From CAYNHF01 sp964397045 (GTDB taxonomy: Bacteria; Actinomycetota; Acidimicrobiia; Spongiisociales; UBA5794): 64,000 nucleotides of DNA. Of this stretch, positions 1-7,821 are shown in pieces. The DNA lies in NCBI GenBank assembly GCA_964397045.1, contig CAYNHF010000033.1, positions 1-64,000 of the forward strand, written 5' to 3'. Numbering within the stretch: the stretch's first letter is position 1; each line of letters opens with the position of its first letter. A program made the translations under genes and the position numbers. The notes below the pieces were generated by a model. It saw only the letters and a program-made list of their open reading frames with translations, made no database searches and was not told the DNA's origin.

Positions 1-348
1 GACGACCTCGCCACAGCCACTGAGATCATCGACGCCTACGTCACCTCCGTGGTAGCGAGCGACCCCGACGCATTCGCCGCTCTCTTCACCAAAGACGGGA
101 TCTACGACTGCCCCTACGGGTTCACCTACCACGGCCAAGACGAGATTCGAGACGTCGCCGAGTGGGCGACCCCGATGGTCACCTACGGAGAACGGCTCGG
201 CACCGGCACCGCCACCGAAGCCGGTGTCGTCTTCCCGATGGGTCTCGAGTTCGACGGCGACCGGTTCCGAGGTGATGTCCGCGTGACACTCGAAGGGGAC
301 CGGGCCGCTCACATCGAGTGGCTGTCCCGGACCCCAGACAACGCGTAA
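1..348 (+). CDS. SnoaL/NTF2-like protein (5' end outside window)
   Basis: The reading frame is open from base 1 and ends at a TAA at 346-348, so 115 C-terminal residues are visible and the true start lies upstream. The segment has the SnoaL/NTF2-like pattern: an N-terminal helix, then DAFAALFTKDGIYD (a helix running into the first strand) and a C-terminal stretch of alternating strands ending in HIEWL. Proteins of this fold are small cone-shaped barrels that act as isomerases, hydrolases or ligand-binding domains; no catalytic assignment is possible here. It converges on a small minus-strand gene two bases downstream. Whether it belongs to the integrative element to its right or to the host chromosome cannot be decided. 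Confidence 0.7.
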   Translation, partial: DDLATATEIIDAYVTSVVASDPDAFAALFTKDGIYDCPYGFTYHGQDEIRDVAEWATPMVTYGERLGTGTATEAGVVFPMGLEFDGDRFRGDVRVTLEGDRAAHIEWLSRTPDNA

Positions 349-350
349 CC

Positions 351-548
351 TCACACCCCGGCTCCGCATCTAAACCCAGCGAACAGAATCTGCCGACCGG
401 CCGCGACACGACCTGGCAACTCGATTTCACGGTCGAGCGCCTTGTCGTCGAGCTCCTCACACCAGGTCCGGTAGGTCTCGGGGACGTGGGTGGCTACGAC
501 ACGGGCGTCGAAATCGATACGAGCGAGGTCAGGGGTGGAGTCAGTCAC
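351..548 (-). CDS. small hypothetical protein
   Basis: This encodes 65 residues from a GTG start. A GGAGGAG stretch lies upstream at about 567-573, but the spacing of roughly 18 bases is long. The protein is acidic in the middle (WCEELDDKALDREIELPG) and looks like a small soluble helical protein. I do not recognise a family. It is the last gene of the minus-strand run of the integrative element, eight bases after the stop of the XRE-type regulator at 557-865, so it is probably co-transcribed with it. The codon use (GAC, GAG, CGG rich) looks coding. Confidence 0.45.
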   Translation of the reverse strand: MTDSTPDLARIDFDARVVATHVPETYRTWCEELDDKALDREIELPGRVAAGRQILFAGFRCGAGV

Positions 549-556
549 AATTCGGG

Positions 557-865
557 TCAGTCCTGCTCCTCCGAACGCACCCCGGGTCGGTGATGCCGGG
601 ACCGGCCGTGACCCACCACCGCAACCTGCATCAGCCGCTCCAGGGTCTCGTCGTCGATCGGGAGGACTTCACCGATCAGCTCGGCTACGACCACGCTCGG
701 AACCCGGCAACCCTTCGAGATCATGACGAGATGCCCGTGGGCGACACCGATCCGGGCACCGATTTCACGCCAGCTCATGCCGCTCTGCTCCTTCGCCTTG
801 GCGACGGCCTGGGCGAGGTCAGGGTCCAGGAACCGGCGTGGTCTCCATGGGGCGACGCTCACCAT
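557..865 (-). CDS. helix-turn-helix (Cro/XRE-type) regulator
   Basis: This encodes 102 residues. Residues 15-75 form a compact helical DNA-binding domain: LAQAVAKAKEQSGMSWREIGARIG is followed by a recognition-helix region GHLVMISKGCRVPS and a hydrophobic C-terminal helix. This is the Cro/XRE pattern of temperate elements. The ATG at 865 has GGAGA six bases upstream; an in-frame ATG at 931 has GAGGAG but almost no spacing, so 865 is preferred. It lies downstream of the primase-helicase on the same strand and is a likely element regulator. The target operator is not visible. Confidence 0.65.
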   Translation of the reverse strand: MVSVAPWRPRRFLDPDLAQAVAKAKEQSGMSWREIGARIGVAHGHLVMISKGCRVPSVVVAELIGEVLPIDDETLERLMQVAVVGHGRSRHHRPGVRSEEQD

Positions 866-1016
866 CGGTCTCTCCGTCTTGTTCCTGGCGCCCGTGGACG
901 GTTGGACGGTTTGGACAGTGAAGTTGGACATGCTCCTCGGAGTGCTTCTGGGGAGTGTTTCCGAAACTCGTGTCCGAAGTGTCCAACTGTCCATCCGGAA
1001 CGATCGGTGAAGGCAC

Positions 1017-2474
1017 TCATACCGAGGCATCCCCTCGCGCGGTGAGAGGCAGGACCCGAATACCGGTCCAACCCCTCTTCCCGTACTGCTTCTTCGGCGT
1101 CGGACCGTGGTCGGCGAGTTTCTTGCCGAGAGCGACACCGGTGATGCCGTCCATGGCGTTGGCGTCGGCCCACTGGTTATACGAGTCGACGAGTTCCTTC
1201 GTGGACGTCCAGGCACCTTCGCCCAGCTCAATGCGATCGGTAATCCACTGGCCGACCGTGTCCTGGGACTCGCGGAAGCTGGTGACGGCTGCTGTGACAG
1301 CTTCGGGTTCGCCAAGGCCGTCGGTGTTGTAGGCCCGACACCCTTCGACCAGCCACGCCAGGACTCCCGGCGCCTCAGCGAGAAGCTTCATCGGGAGGCC
1401 CTGGTCCTGTTCGTCATCAGGGATGGTCACGTCGAAGGGGATGACCTTGAGCCGTCGCCAGATGGCGTGATCGGTCCCCTCGATGTGGGGTAAATGGTTC
1501 GTCGCCAGCCACAACGTGAGCTGGGGCCGGAACGTGAATGGGGCGTTGTAGATCTGCCGGGCCGAGATCGTGTCCGACCCGGTGATTGACTTCACCAGGC
1601 CCTCGGCGAGACGCTTGTCGACATCGGACTCGACGGCCGTCACGAACCGAACGCCGGGAAGCGAAGCCAGTTCGTAGCGAGGATTATGCCCTTTGGCGTG
1701 AAGGAGGCTGCTCGCCGGAATCGCCCTGGCGTAGGTTCCGAGGATGTCGCGGATCAGTTCCAGCAGCGTGGACTTCCCGTTGCTGCCCGACCCGGTGCAA
1801 ACGAAGAGCTTCTGCTCGGAGGTGGTCCCGATCACGGAATACCCCAGGGCACGCTGCACGTAGCCGATCAGGTCCCGATCCCCGACGAAGATCCGGTCCA
1901 CGAACGCATCGAACGTCGGGCACGAAGTATTGGGCTGGTAGTCGACGTCGGCGAGCCGCGTGAGCAAGTTCTCGGCCCGGTGAGGTTGGAGTTCACCGCT
2001 GTGAAGGTCGAGGGTTCCGTTCCGGACGTTCAGGAGCCACGGGTCAGCATCAAGGGCATCGACGTCAAGGGGAACGAAAGGCTTCGCCAGTTCGACGGCT
2101 GCGTTGATGCGGCTTCGGTCTTCGGAGTCTTTCAGCCACGGTTCAAGAAGGCCACCTTCAGTCTTTCGGTAGTGCCGGATCGTGTCGATCTGAGACCGAT
2201 GAGGCTCCAGTGGGTCAACGACCCACACGGTGCCATTCCATTTCATCCATCCTGGGCCGTGGACCCATCGAAGCCGACTCCCGTGGCGATCAACCAGGCG
2301 TGCTGCGTTCCCCACGTCGGTCAAATGCTCAAACTCGGGGCCGGGGTCGATCGCAAAATCGAGGGCACCCCGGTCGTCTTGTCCTCCATCGACGACCTCC
2401 AGGTTGGGTTGGTCGTCTGAGGTCTGATTGCCTTCGGCCGCAGTGCTGGATCGATTACGCTGCTTGTGGTTCAC
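1017..2474 (-). CDS. D5/P4-family primase-helicase
   Basis: This encodes 485 residues. It matches the C-terminal half of phage/plasmid primases: a D5_N-like region (about 85-215) and a superfamily 3 helicase. The helicase has Walker A GSGSNGKST (228-236), a Walker B-like acidic stretch around VESD (281-284), sensor WLATNH (322-327) and basic IWRR (338-341). Proteins of this family unwind origins of phages, satellites and integrative plasmids. No primase-polymerase or zinc-finger domain precedes it. The GTG start has AGGA seven bases upstream. It probably replicates or amplifies the element after excision. It is followed on the same strand by the XRE-type gene. Confidence 0.88.
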   Translation of the reverse strand: MNHKQRNRSSTAAEGNQTSDDQPNLEVVDGGQDDRGALDFAIDPGPEFEHLTDVGNAARLVDRHGSRLRWVHGPGWMKWNGTVWVVDPLEPHRSQIDTIRHYRKTEGGLLEPWLKDSEDRSRINAAVELAKPFVPLDVDALDADPWLLNVRNGTLDLHSGELQPHRAENLLTRLADVDYQPNTSCPTFDAFVDRIFVGDRDLIGYVQRALGYSVIGTTSEQKLFVCTGSGSNGKSTLLELIRDILGTYARAIPASSLLHAKGHNPRYELASLPGVRFVTAVESDVDKRLAEGLVKSITGSDTISARQIYNAPFTFRPQLTLWLATNHLPHIEGTDHAIWRRLKVIPFDVTIPDDEQDQGLPMKLLAEAPGVLAWLVEGCRAYNTDGLGEPEAVTAAVTSFRESQDTVGQWITDRIELGEGAWTSTKELVDSYNQWADANAMDGITGVALGKKLADHGPTPKKQYGKRGWTGIRVLPLTARGDASV

Positions 2475-2551
2475 ATTGAGTTCCTGTCAGTCGGCGCTCA
2501 CGGCGCTCGAAGGACTTACGGCCCGGCCTTACCCGCCGGGCCGTCTTTCGT

Positions 2552-2785
2552 TCAGCTACGAACGTTCTCTTCGTCGACCTGAGAATCGATCTCGTTGGCT
2601 GAGATCCACGCTTCAACATCTCGGCGTCTATACCGTCGAAATCTCCCGACCCGGATCGATTGCGGACCTGTGCGCCGGTAGTTCCACCCATACACCGTCG
2701 CTTTCGGGACCTTGAAGACCTGGGCCACCTCGTCGACAGTCAACAGGTCAAGCGCATTGGTCCGTTCCGTGTTCTTCCTTGAGAT
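2552..2785 (-). CDS. excisionase / MerR-type helix-turn-helix protein
   Basis: The conserved core TVDEVAQVFKVPKATVYGW, followed by a basic wing (RVGRFRRYRRRDVEAWI), is the excisionase-type winged helix that bends DNA at attachment sites. The start is uncertain. The first ordinary start codon in frame is a TTG at 2743, which has no ribosome site and would begin inside the domain. The frame stays open upstream, and an ATC codon at 2785-2783 sits six bases after a perfect AGGAGG (2797-2792). That would give 77 residues with a normal N-terminal arm, so I use it here. The gene is divergent from the zinc-ribbon/integrase pair, and its partner integrase is at 3654. Confidence 0.72.
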   Translation of the reverse strand: MSRKNTERTNALDLLTVDEVAQVFKVPKATVYGWNYRRTGPQSIRVGRFRRYRRRDVEAWISANEIDSQVDEENVRS

Positions 2786-2873
2786 CTGCCACCTCCTAGC
2801 GAGATTAGGTCCAAGTTCGCATCAATCATCAACCGTGACTATCCTGGTATTTCACACGGTTCACGAGCAACGA

Positions 2874-3650
2874 ATGAAGACCAAAGGCCCCTCAGACCAT
2901 CCACCCCAGTACTGGCCCACCGGCGGCCGACCCATACAGCCCTACGGGATCGGCTACGACCCACTCGATCCCGACACGCCGTCTCCTAAGCCGAAGAGGT
3001 ACCTGCTCGACCCGATACATCCCGCGTTGCTCGAACTCGAACCCGGCGACACCACGAGCTTCGAGAAGTTCATCAAACAAGTCGGCATCAGCGAGTTCCT
3101 CGACTGGGCCTACAACTCGGCGCACATCAGCGCCTGGAACGAGATCGTGGAACGCTTCACTGGCGACGAGGCCGATCTCGATCATGACGAAATCAAGACC
3201 GCCTGGTGCAACCCCACCACCATCAAGGACGTATCCGACGCGCAAGCGATCCTTCGCGATGCCTTCGAGGAGGCCAGAGAACTCAACGACTTAAGCCACG
3301 CCCGCCAGTACGTCCTTGACACCGGCTGGGAAAACCGCGCATTCTTTATCGAGCTTGACCTCGATCCGGAAACTGGCGTCATGTTCGAACGCCCAGAGCA
3401 TCTCTGGTCACGGGCATGGTTCGAACTCCTGGAAGGTCTCGGGCAAGGGAAACACCCGAAGGCCTGCGAGTACTGCTCCAGCCCGTTCATCCCCACCAAG
3501 ATCAACCAGCGGTACTGCCCCGGCACCGACCACCAACAACGTGCCTACGACCGCGGTCGGTCGCGAACCCCAGCGAGGAGGCAGTACCAGCGCGAGTACC
3601 AACGCAAGAGGCGCGCCAAGAACACGCCCTCGACCCGAGAGGAGGCCTAG
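2874..3650 (+). CDS. unknown protein with C-terminal zinc ribbon
   Basis: This encodes 258 residues from the ATG at 2874. The N-terminal 45 residues are proline-rich and probably unstructured. Residues 60-190 are a soluble helical domain. Residues 198-225 hold C198-x2-C201 and C215-x4-H220, a zinc-ribbon arrangement, followed by a strongly basic tail (RTPARRQYQREYQRKRRAK), so nucleic-acid binding is likely. The layout recalls CGNR/ABATE-type zinc-finger proteins but the signature itself is absent, and I cannot name a family. Its stop is three bases before the integrase start, and the integrase ribosome site lies inside its last codons, so the two are translationally coupled. Confidence 0.7.
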   Translation: MKTKGPSDHPPQYWPTGGRPIQPYGIGYDPLDPDTPSPKPKRYLLDPIHPALLELEPGDTTSFEKFIKQVGISEFLDWAYNSAHISAWNEIVERFTGDEADLDHDEIKTAWCNPTTIKDVSDAQAILRDAFEEARELNDLSHARQYVLDTGWENRAFFIELDLDPETGVMFERPEHLWSRAWFELLEGLGQGKHPKACEYCSSPFIPTKINQRYCPGTDHQQRAYDRGRSRTPARRQYQREYQRKRRAKNTPSTREEA

Positions 3651-3653
3651 ATC

Positions 3654-4814
3654 GTGGCCAGCGTCACCAAGACCACAACGAACCGAGGCGAACCCCGCTA
3701 CCGGGTCCGCTACCGAGACCCTGCAAGGAGACCCCGCGAGAAGTGGTTCGACCGGAAGATCGACGCCGACCGGTTTGCACGCGAAGTGGAGGTAGCGAAG
3801 GACCGCGGAGCCTACGTAGACCCCAATGCAGGTCGAATCACGGTCTCCGATTGGATCCAGCAACATGAAGCCACCAAGCTCCATCGACGCCCCTCCACTG
3901 TGGCCCGAGACACCAGCCTGCTCAACAACCACGTCCTGCCGCGGTTCGGGAACCGGCCCATCGGGACCCTGCAACCCACCGAAATCCGAGCCTGGGTCGC
4001 CGAACTCTCCTCGTCAGGCCTATCAGCCGACACCACCCGCAAGGCATACCGACTTCTCGCCAGTGGCCTCGAAGCCGCGGTCGACGACGGCCTGATCGCC
4101 CGGAACCCCGCCCGTCGCGTCGATCTCCCTCCAGTCCGCCGCCGCGAAATGCGATTCCTCAACCACAGCGAGGTCGACCACCTCGCCGCAGCCATCGATC
4201 CCCGATACCAAGCGTTGGTCATCACCGCCGCCTACACGGGGATGCGCTTCGGGGAACTAGCAGCACTCAGACTCGAACACCTCAGCATGCTCCCCCGCAC
4301 CATCCGCGTCGAAGCCACACTCACCGAGGTCGACGGGCGGCTCATCGTCGGCGAACCCAAAACCAAAGCCAGTCGACGCACCATCGTCCTCCCCCAGGCC
4401 GTCATCGACTCCCTCGCTCGACACCTATCCGACTACCCCGCGAGTCCGGACGGGTACGTCTTCACGTCACCGGATGGGCAACCACTCCGGAACGCCAACT
4501 TCCGGCACCGCTTCTGGACCCCCGCAGTCCGGGCCTCAGTCGGGGGCCGCCTCCGGTTCCACGACCTCCGTCACACCCACGCCGCGCTCCTCATCGCCGC
4601 CGGACAACATCCCAAAGTGATCCAGGAGCGCCTCGGGCACAGTTCGATCCGGATCACCCTCGATCTCTACGGACACCTCATGGAAGGACTCGATCAAGCC
4701 GCGGCAGATGCGCTCGACGACGCCATCTCCGCAACGAGCCGCGGGGCTGACGCGGGGTTGAGCGAGTATGCACCAATCACGGCGAAGGGAAACCAGGCAG
4801 AATCAGGCGCTTGA
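3654..4814 (+). CDS. int: tyrosine recombinase (integrase)
   Basis: This encodes 386 residues from a GTG, with GAGGAGG upstream in the end of the preceding gene. It has an N-terminal arm-binding domain, a SAM-like core-binding domain (about 60-160) and a C-terminal catalytic domain. All active-site residues can be placed: R198 (TGMRFGEL), K238 (PKTK), H303-x2-R306 in HDLRHTH, H329 in LGHSS and the nucleophile Y339 in LDLYGH. It catalyses site-specific integration and, with the excisionase, excision. The stop is 13 bases from the 3' end of tRNA-Val, the classic position of an integrase next to its attachment site. Confidence 0.95.
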   Translation: MASVTKTTTNRGEPRYRVRYRDPARRPREKWFDRKIDADRFAREVEVAKDRGAYVDPNAGRITVSDWIQQHEATKLHRRPSTVARDTSLLNNHVLPRFGNRPIGTLQPTEIRAWVAELSSSGLSADTTRKAYRLLASGLEAAVDDGLIARNPARRVDLPPVRRREMRFLNHSEVDHLAAAIDPRYQALVITAAYTGMRFGELAALRLEHLSMLPRTIRVEATLTEVDGRLIVGEPKTKASRRTIVLPQAVIDSLARHLSDYPASPDGYVFTSPDGQPLRNANFRHRFWTPAVRASVGGRLRFHDLRHTHAALLIAAGQHPKVIQERLGHSSIRITLDLYGHLMEGLDQAAADALDDAISATSRGADAGLSEYAPITAKGNQAESGA

Positions 4815-4827
4815 CCAGGCGTTTTAT

Positions 4828-4902
4828 TGGTGGGCGCTACTGGGATCGAACCAGTGACCTCTTCCGTGTCAGGGAAGCGCTCTCCCGCTGAGCTAAGCGC
4901 CC
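4828..4902 (-). tRNA. tRNA-Val(GAC), CCA encoded
   Basis: The reverse strand folds as a complete cloverleaf: acceptor GGGCGCT/AGCGCCC, D stem GCTC/GAGC, anticodon stem CTTCC/GGAAG with loop CTGACAC (anticodon GAC), and T arm ACTGG-TTCGATC-CCAGT. The discriminator is A and CCA is encoded (4828-4830). The 3' end is the likely attB/attR core of the adjacent integrase. It is the last gene of a Gly-Cys-Val tRNA cluster. Confidence 0.97.
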
Positions 4903-4925
4903 GATAGCGGCGATTGTACGCCGGG

Positions 4926-4996
4926 AGGCGACGCCGGGAATCGAACCCGGGTAGAGGGTTTTGCAGACCCTTGCCTAACCACTCGGCCACGTCGCC
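4926..4996 (-). tRNA. tRNA-Cys(GCA)
   Basis: The cloverleaf on the reverse strand has acceptor GGCGACG/CGTCGCC, anticodon stem AGGGT/ACCCT with loop CTGCAAA (anticodon GCA), and T arm CCGGG-TTCGATT-CCCGG. The discriminator is U. The following bases are CCC, so CCA is not encoded here, unlike in its two neighbours. Confidence 0.97.
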
Positions 4997-5023
4997 AAAA
5001 AGGGCGGACAAAGCCGCCCACTC

Positions 5024-5099
5024 TGGAGCGGACGACCGGGATCGAACCGGCGACCTCAACCTTGGCAAGGTTGCGCTCTACCAGCTGAGCTACGTCCGC
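5024..5099 (-). tRNA. tRNA-Gly(GCC), CCA encoded
   Basis: The cloverleaf on the reverse strand has acceptor GCGGACG/CGTCCGC, D stem GCTC/GAGC, anticodon stem CAACC/GGTTG with loop TTGCCAA (anticodon GCC), and T arm GCCGG-TTCGATC-CCGGT. The discriminator is U and CCA is encoded at 5024-5026. It is the first gene of the cluster, and the Gly-Cys-Val order is common in actinobacteria. Confidence 0.97.
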
Positions 5100-5142
5100 G
5101 CGAGGCGTAATGGTACCACGGTGCCAATCCGCCCCAAATGGT

Positions 5143-5571
5143 TCATGTGCCGGTCGAGCCGAAGCCACCGTCTCCCCGGGAGCTCTCCGGGAGCTCATCG
5201 ACAACCTCGAATTCGACCTCCGCGACCGGAACGACGACCATCTGAGCGATCCGATCACCTCGGCGAAAAGCCACCGCCGCGGGTCCCTGGTTGATCAGGA
5301 TCACCCGCAACTCCCCGCGATACCCGGCATCTACGACGCCGGGACCATTCACCACGGAGACCCCATGGCGAGCCGCCAGACCGCTCCGTGGTGCAACCAG
5401 CCCGACAAATCCATCCGGGATCGCAACTGCCACTCCGGTCGGGATCATGTCCCACTGTCCAGGAACCAACGTTGCATCCCGACGGGCGAACAAATCGACA
5501 CCGGCATCCCCGGAATGGGCATGACCCGGAGTGGGAAGCTCGGCATCCAGCTTGATCAGCGGTATCTTCAT
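5143..5571 (-). CDS. dut: deoxyuridine 5'-triphosphate nucleotidohydrolase (dUTPase)
   Basis: This encodes 142 residues, typical of trimeric dUTPases. It hydrolyses dUTP to dUMP and pyrophosphate, keeping uracil out of DNA and supplying dUMP for thymidylate. All five family motifs are present: DAGVDL (22-27, I), PRSGLA (61-66, II), GVVDAGYRGELRV (78-90, III), RGDRIAQM (104-111, IV) and the glycine-rich GDGGFGSTGT tail (133-142, V). The ATG at 5571 follows GAGGCG and begins with the usual short strand MKIPLIKLD; the frame stays open upstream but that extension is not dUTPase-like. It is divergent from the membrane protein at 5618, and the 46-base gap must hold both promoters. Confidence 0.96.
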   Translation of the reverse strand: MKIPLIKLDAELPTPGHAHSGDAGVDLFARRDATLVPGQWDMIPTGVAVAIPDGFVGLVAPRSGLAARHGVSVVNGPGVVDAGYRGELRVILINQGPAAVAFRRGDRIAQMVVVPVAEVEFEVVDELPESSRGDGGFGSTGT

Positions 5572-5617
5572 CGCCTCGGATTCTGTCGCAACCAGGGACA
5601 GGGAGCAAAGCAGAACG

Positions 5618-6643
5618 ATGGCCGACACCCAACGCAGAGAGAAACTCCAAGGGAACGACGGGTCCTGGTTCCTGGATCTCGTGGCGCCGCCCGAAGGCAG
5701 CGCGGCGGACGATAGGTTGGCCGACGAGGACGACGCTGCACCCGAGGCTGCTTCCGCTGCAGCCACCGCCGTCACCGAAACCACCCTCGAGCAGGATGCC
5801 TTGAGCACCTGGTCGCCGGAAGAACCGGTGGAACCGAAACGACGCTGGCTTCCCTACGCGATCGGGGCCGGTGCCGCGATACTGCTCCTGGTCGTCGGCT
5901 GGATCTGGCTGAACGGTTCGTCCGCCCGCCAGGCAGACGAGGAAGCTGCCGCCTACGCCAGCGCCCTCCTCGAGATGCAGGCCGTGCTCCCACAGACCCA
6001 GCAGATCCTCGGCAACGTGACCGACCCGTTCACCGATCCAGCGACCCTCCCCTCGCTCGAGCCCATCCTCAGCGATCTCGACGATGCGGCAGATCGCGTC
6101 ATCGTCCTTGCGACCGAACCGCTCCCCGACCCGCTGCTGTTTGCCCCGTCCGAACCTTTCGAAGCGCTCATTCCCACTCGCACCTCGATGGTGGTGCTTG
6201 GAGAGGACGCGACATTCATCTCCGGCCGCATCCACGACGGGCTTGCCTATCGCGTCCTCATCGACAACTTCATCGTCCTTCCCGACCTCCCAGCTCGCGC
6301 CGCAGAGAGCCAAATCACTCAGATCGAGGCGGAGTTGGCAGAGTCGCTCGAAGCCGCAACCCGCACCCTCGAACTGCTTCCGGATGATCCCGCATTCGCC
6401 GAACACCGTGTCATCGCGGCGGCAGCGCTCGAGGAGTACCGCTTGTGGCAGCCCGACTACCTGGAGGCGCTGCGGCAGCAGGATGAAGACCTCGCCCTGG
6501 CATTGATTGCCGACATGGAAGCCGTGCTGGCCAGAGTCGACGCAACCCTGCCCGCATCGCTGGCGAGGCTGCGCAGCGAGGTTGATGCGGAGCTGCTCGT
6601 CCTCAATGACGGGATCGGCCGGACGATCGTCCTCATCCCCTGA
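5618..6643 (+). CDS. single-pass membrane protein, unknown function
   Basis: This encodes 341 residues from the ATG at 5618. A charged, alanine-rich cytoplasmic part (1-74) precedes one transmembrane helix (about 77-98, after KRRW). A largely helical extracytoplasmic domain of about 240 residues follows, rich in Glu, Leu and Ala (for example ITQIEAELAESLEAATRTLEL). No catalytic motif and no lipobox are visible, and I do not recognise a family. It is divergent from dut and converges on nrdR, so it stands alone. A role in the cell envelope is a guess from topology only. Confidence 0.75.
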   Translation: MADTQRREKLQGNDGSWFLDLVAPPEGSAADDRLADEDDAAPEAASAAATAVTETTLEQDALSTWSPEEPVEPKRRWLPYAIGAGAAILLLVVGWIWLNGSSARQADEEAAAYASALLEMQAVLPQTQQILGNVTDPFTDPATLPSLEPILSDLDDAADRVIVLATEPLPDPLLFAPSEPFEALIPTRTSMVVLGEDATFISGRIHDGLAYRVLIDNFIVLPDLPARAAESQITQIEAELAESLEAATRTLELLPDDPAFAEHRVIAAAALEEYRLWQPDYLEALRQQDEDLALALIADMEAVLARVDATLPASLARLRSEVDAELLVLNDGIGRTIVLIP

Positions 6644-6662
6644 TCTCTGAATCCGCCCGAGA

Positions 6663-7112
6663 TCACTCCTCGGATTCGAGCGCGGCCATCTCTCGTTCGA
6701 AGTCCTGGGCGCCCTGAAACTCCTTGTACACGGAGGCAAAACGCAGGTACGCCACCTCGTCAACCTGCCGCAGGTTCTCGAGAACCAGCCTGCCGATGTC
6801 ATCCGTCGTGAGCATCTGACCGGACGCCTTGCCTGCGGCCTCGATATCCCGCACGATCGTTTCTACCGTGTCGCTCGGCACAGGCCGGTCGGCCAGCGCG
6901 CTCTCGAGGCCGCGACGCAGCTTCTTCGCGTCGAACGGCTCGATCGCGCCCGACCGTTTCTGTACCGTTACCGTCACTACGGCCTGCTCGTACGTCGTGA
7001 AACGGTGTCCGCACGCGAGGCATTCGCGGCGCCGCCGGATGGCGGTCCCGCTCTCCGCAGGCCTGCTGTCGACAACTCGCGTCGTCTCACCGTTACACAA
7101 GGGACAGTGCAT
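6663..7112 (-). CDS. nrdR: transcriptional repressor NrdR
   Basis: This encodes 149 residues. It has an N-terminal zinc ribbon with C3-x2-C6 and C31-x2-C34 (CPLC...CLACGHRF) and an ATP-cone domain beginning KRSGAIEPFDAKKLRRGL. NrdR senses ATP/dATP and represses ribonucleotide reductase genes through NrdR boxes. The length and layout are those of the family; CPLC replaces the commoner CPFC. It is divergent from the DinB-like gene, with only 20 bases between the two starts. No ribonucleotide reductase gene is in the window. Confidence 0.96.
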   Translation of the reverse strand: MHCPLCNGETTRVVDSRPAESGTAIRRRRECLACGHRFTTYEQAVVTVTVQKRSGAIEPFDAKKLRRGLESALADRPVPSDTVETIVRDIEAAGKASGQMLTTDDIGRLVLENLRQVDEVAYLRFASVYKEFQGAQDFEREMAALESEE

Positions 7113-7132
7113 GAGTGGATGGAGAGTACTAG

Positions 7133-7765
7133 ATGTTGTGGTCTGATACCCGCCGGCTCTACCTGGAAGCGGTCGCCGCCCTCGAACCGCTCGTTACCGA
7201 TATCGAAGACCCGACGGCACCCGGGCTCGGAGTATGGAACGTCCGCGGCCTTGCCGGACACCTGCTCCGAGCGCTACGCACGCCCCTGCTGTACCTCGCC
7301 GAAGCCGAACCCGTCACGGATGTCGTCGTGGACGCCGCCGGCTACTACGCCGACTATCTCCGATGGCGCTCCGCCAACCCGCAAGCCGGTGATGATGCGA
7401 TCGCGACCAGGGGGCAGTTCGAATTGCAGCATGCAGATGCCTTCGAGATCGGCGAAGCGTTCCGCACGGCAACATGGGACCTGAGCGCGGTCCTCGCGTC
7501 GACCGACGGAGCTCGCATCATCGCCACCCCGAACGGGGCGGTACAGATCGACGCGTATCTCCACACTCGGCTCGTCGAGGTGATCACCCACGGGATGGAT
7601 TTGGCACGGGCCACAGGCCGGACCTGGGATCCTCCTCCGACAGCGATCGAGGCGGCGTTGAGCACACTGGCCACCGTTTCGGTACGCATGGATCAGGGGT
7701 TCGACCTGCTCGCCGTGCTCACCGGGCGTGAACCCCTCCAGGACCCGCTGCCGGTCTTGCGTTGA
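7133..7765 (+). CDS. maleylpyruvate isomerase/MDMPI-like DinB-fold protein
   Basis: This encodes 210 residues from the ATG at 7133, which has GGAGAG about seven bases upstream. The N-terminal segment PGLGVWNVRGLAGHLLRAL is the hallmark of the mycothiol-dependent maleylpyruvate isomerase-like family (DinB fold), where the first His is a metal ligand. HTRLVEVITHGMDLARATGR (about 143-162) supplies the later conserved histidines. Family members bind a divalent metal and often use mycothiol; the substrate of this one is unknown. It is one of two DinB-fold genes in the window; the other is at 57599. Confidence 0.8.
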   Translation: MLWSDTRRLYLEAVAALEPLVTDIEDPTAPGLGVWNVRGLAGHLLRALRTPLLYLAEAEPVTDVVVDAAGYYADYLRWRSANPQAGDDAIATRGQFELQHADAFEIGEAFRTATWDLSAVLASTDGARIIATPNGAVQIDAYLHTRLVEVITHGMDLARATGRTWDPPPTAIEAALSTLATVSVRMDQGFDLLAVLTGREPLQDPLPVLR

Positions 7766-7821
7766 GCGGTGCTCGTACGCCCGATCGTCCGACTTCCGAC
7801 CGACCCGGTACGGCGTCGAGG

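Larger units (their letters stand above)
351..4831. mobile_element. tRNA-Val-integrated element (left boundary not found)
   Basis: The block consists of element-type genes only: regulator, D5 primase-helicase, excisionase, zinc-ribbon protein and integrase. The integrase faces the 3' end of tRNA-Val(GAC). The layout rep-xis-int next to a tRNA is that of actinobacterial integrative elements of the pSAM2 type or of phage satellites. No FtsK-like transfer gene or capsid gene is in view. I found no second copy of the tRNA-Val 3' end in the window, so the left boundary is probably before base 1, and the given left coordinate is only the first clear element gene. Confidence 0.65.

Noticed and set aside
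819..1016. 65-codon frame starting directly after the primase stop (TGA-GTG)
   Set aside because: Coupling is possible, but it overlaps the XRE-type gene by 47 bases, has no recognisable fold and no ribosome site of its own.
1..4827. Second attachment site (copy of the tRNA-Val 3' end)
   Set aside because: I searched by eye for the T-arm and acceptor sequence left of the integrase and found no copy; the left boundary is probably outside the window.
5255..6802. Long minus-strand open frame of 515 codons opposite dut and the membrane protein
   Set aside because: Composition is arginine- and glycine-rich without any family motif; it is the antisense of real genes in GC-rich DNA.
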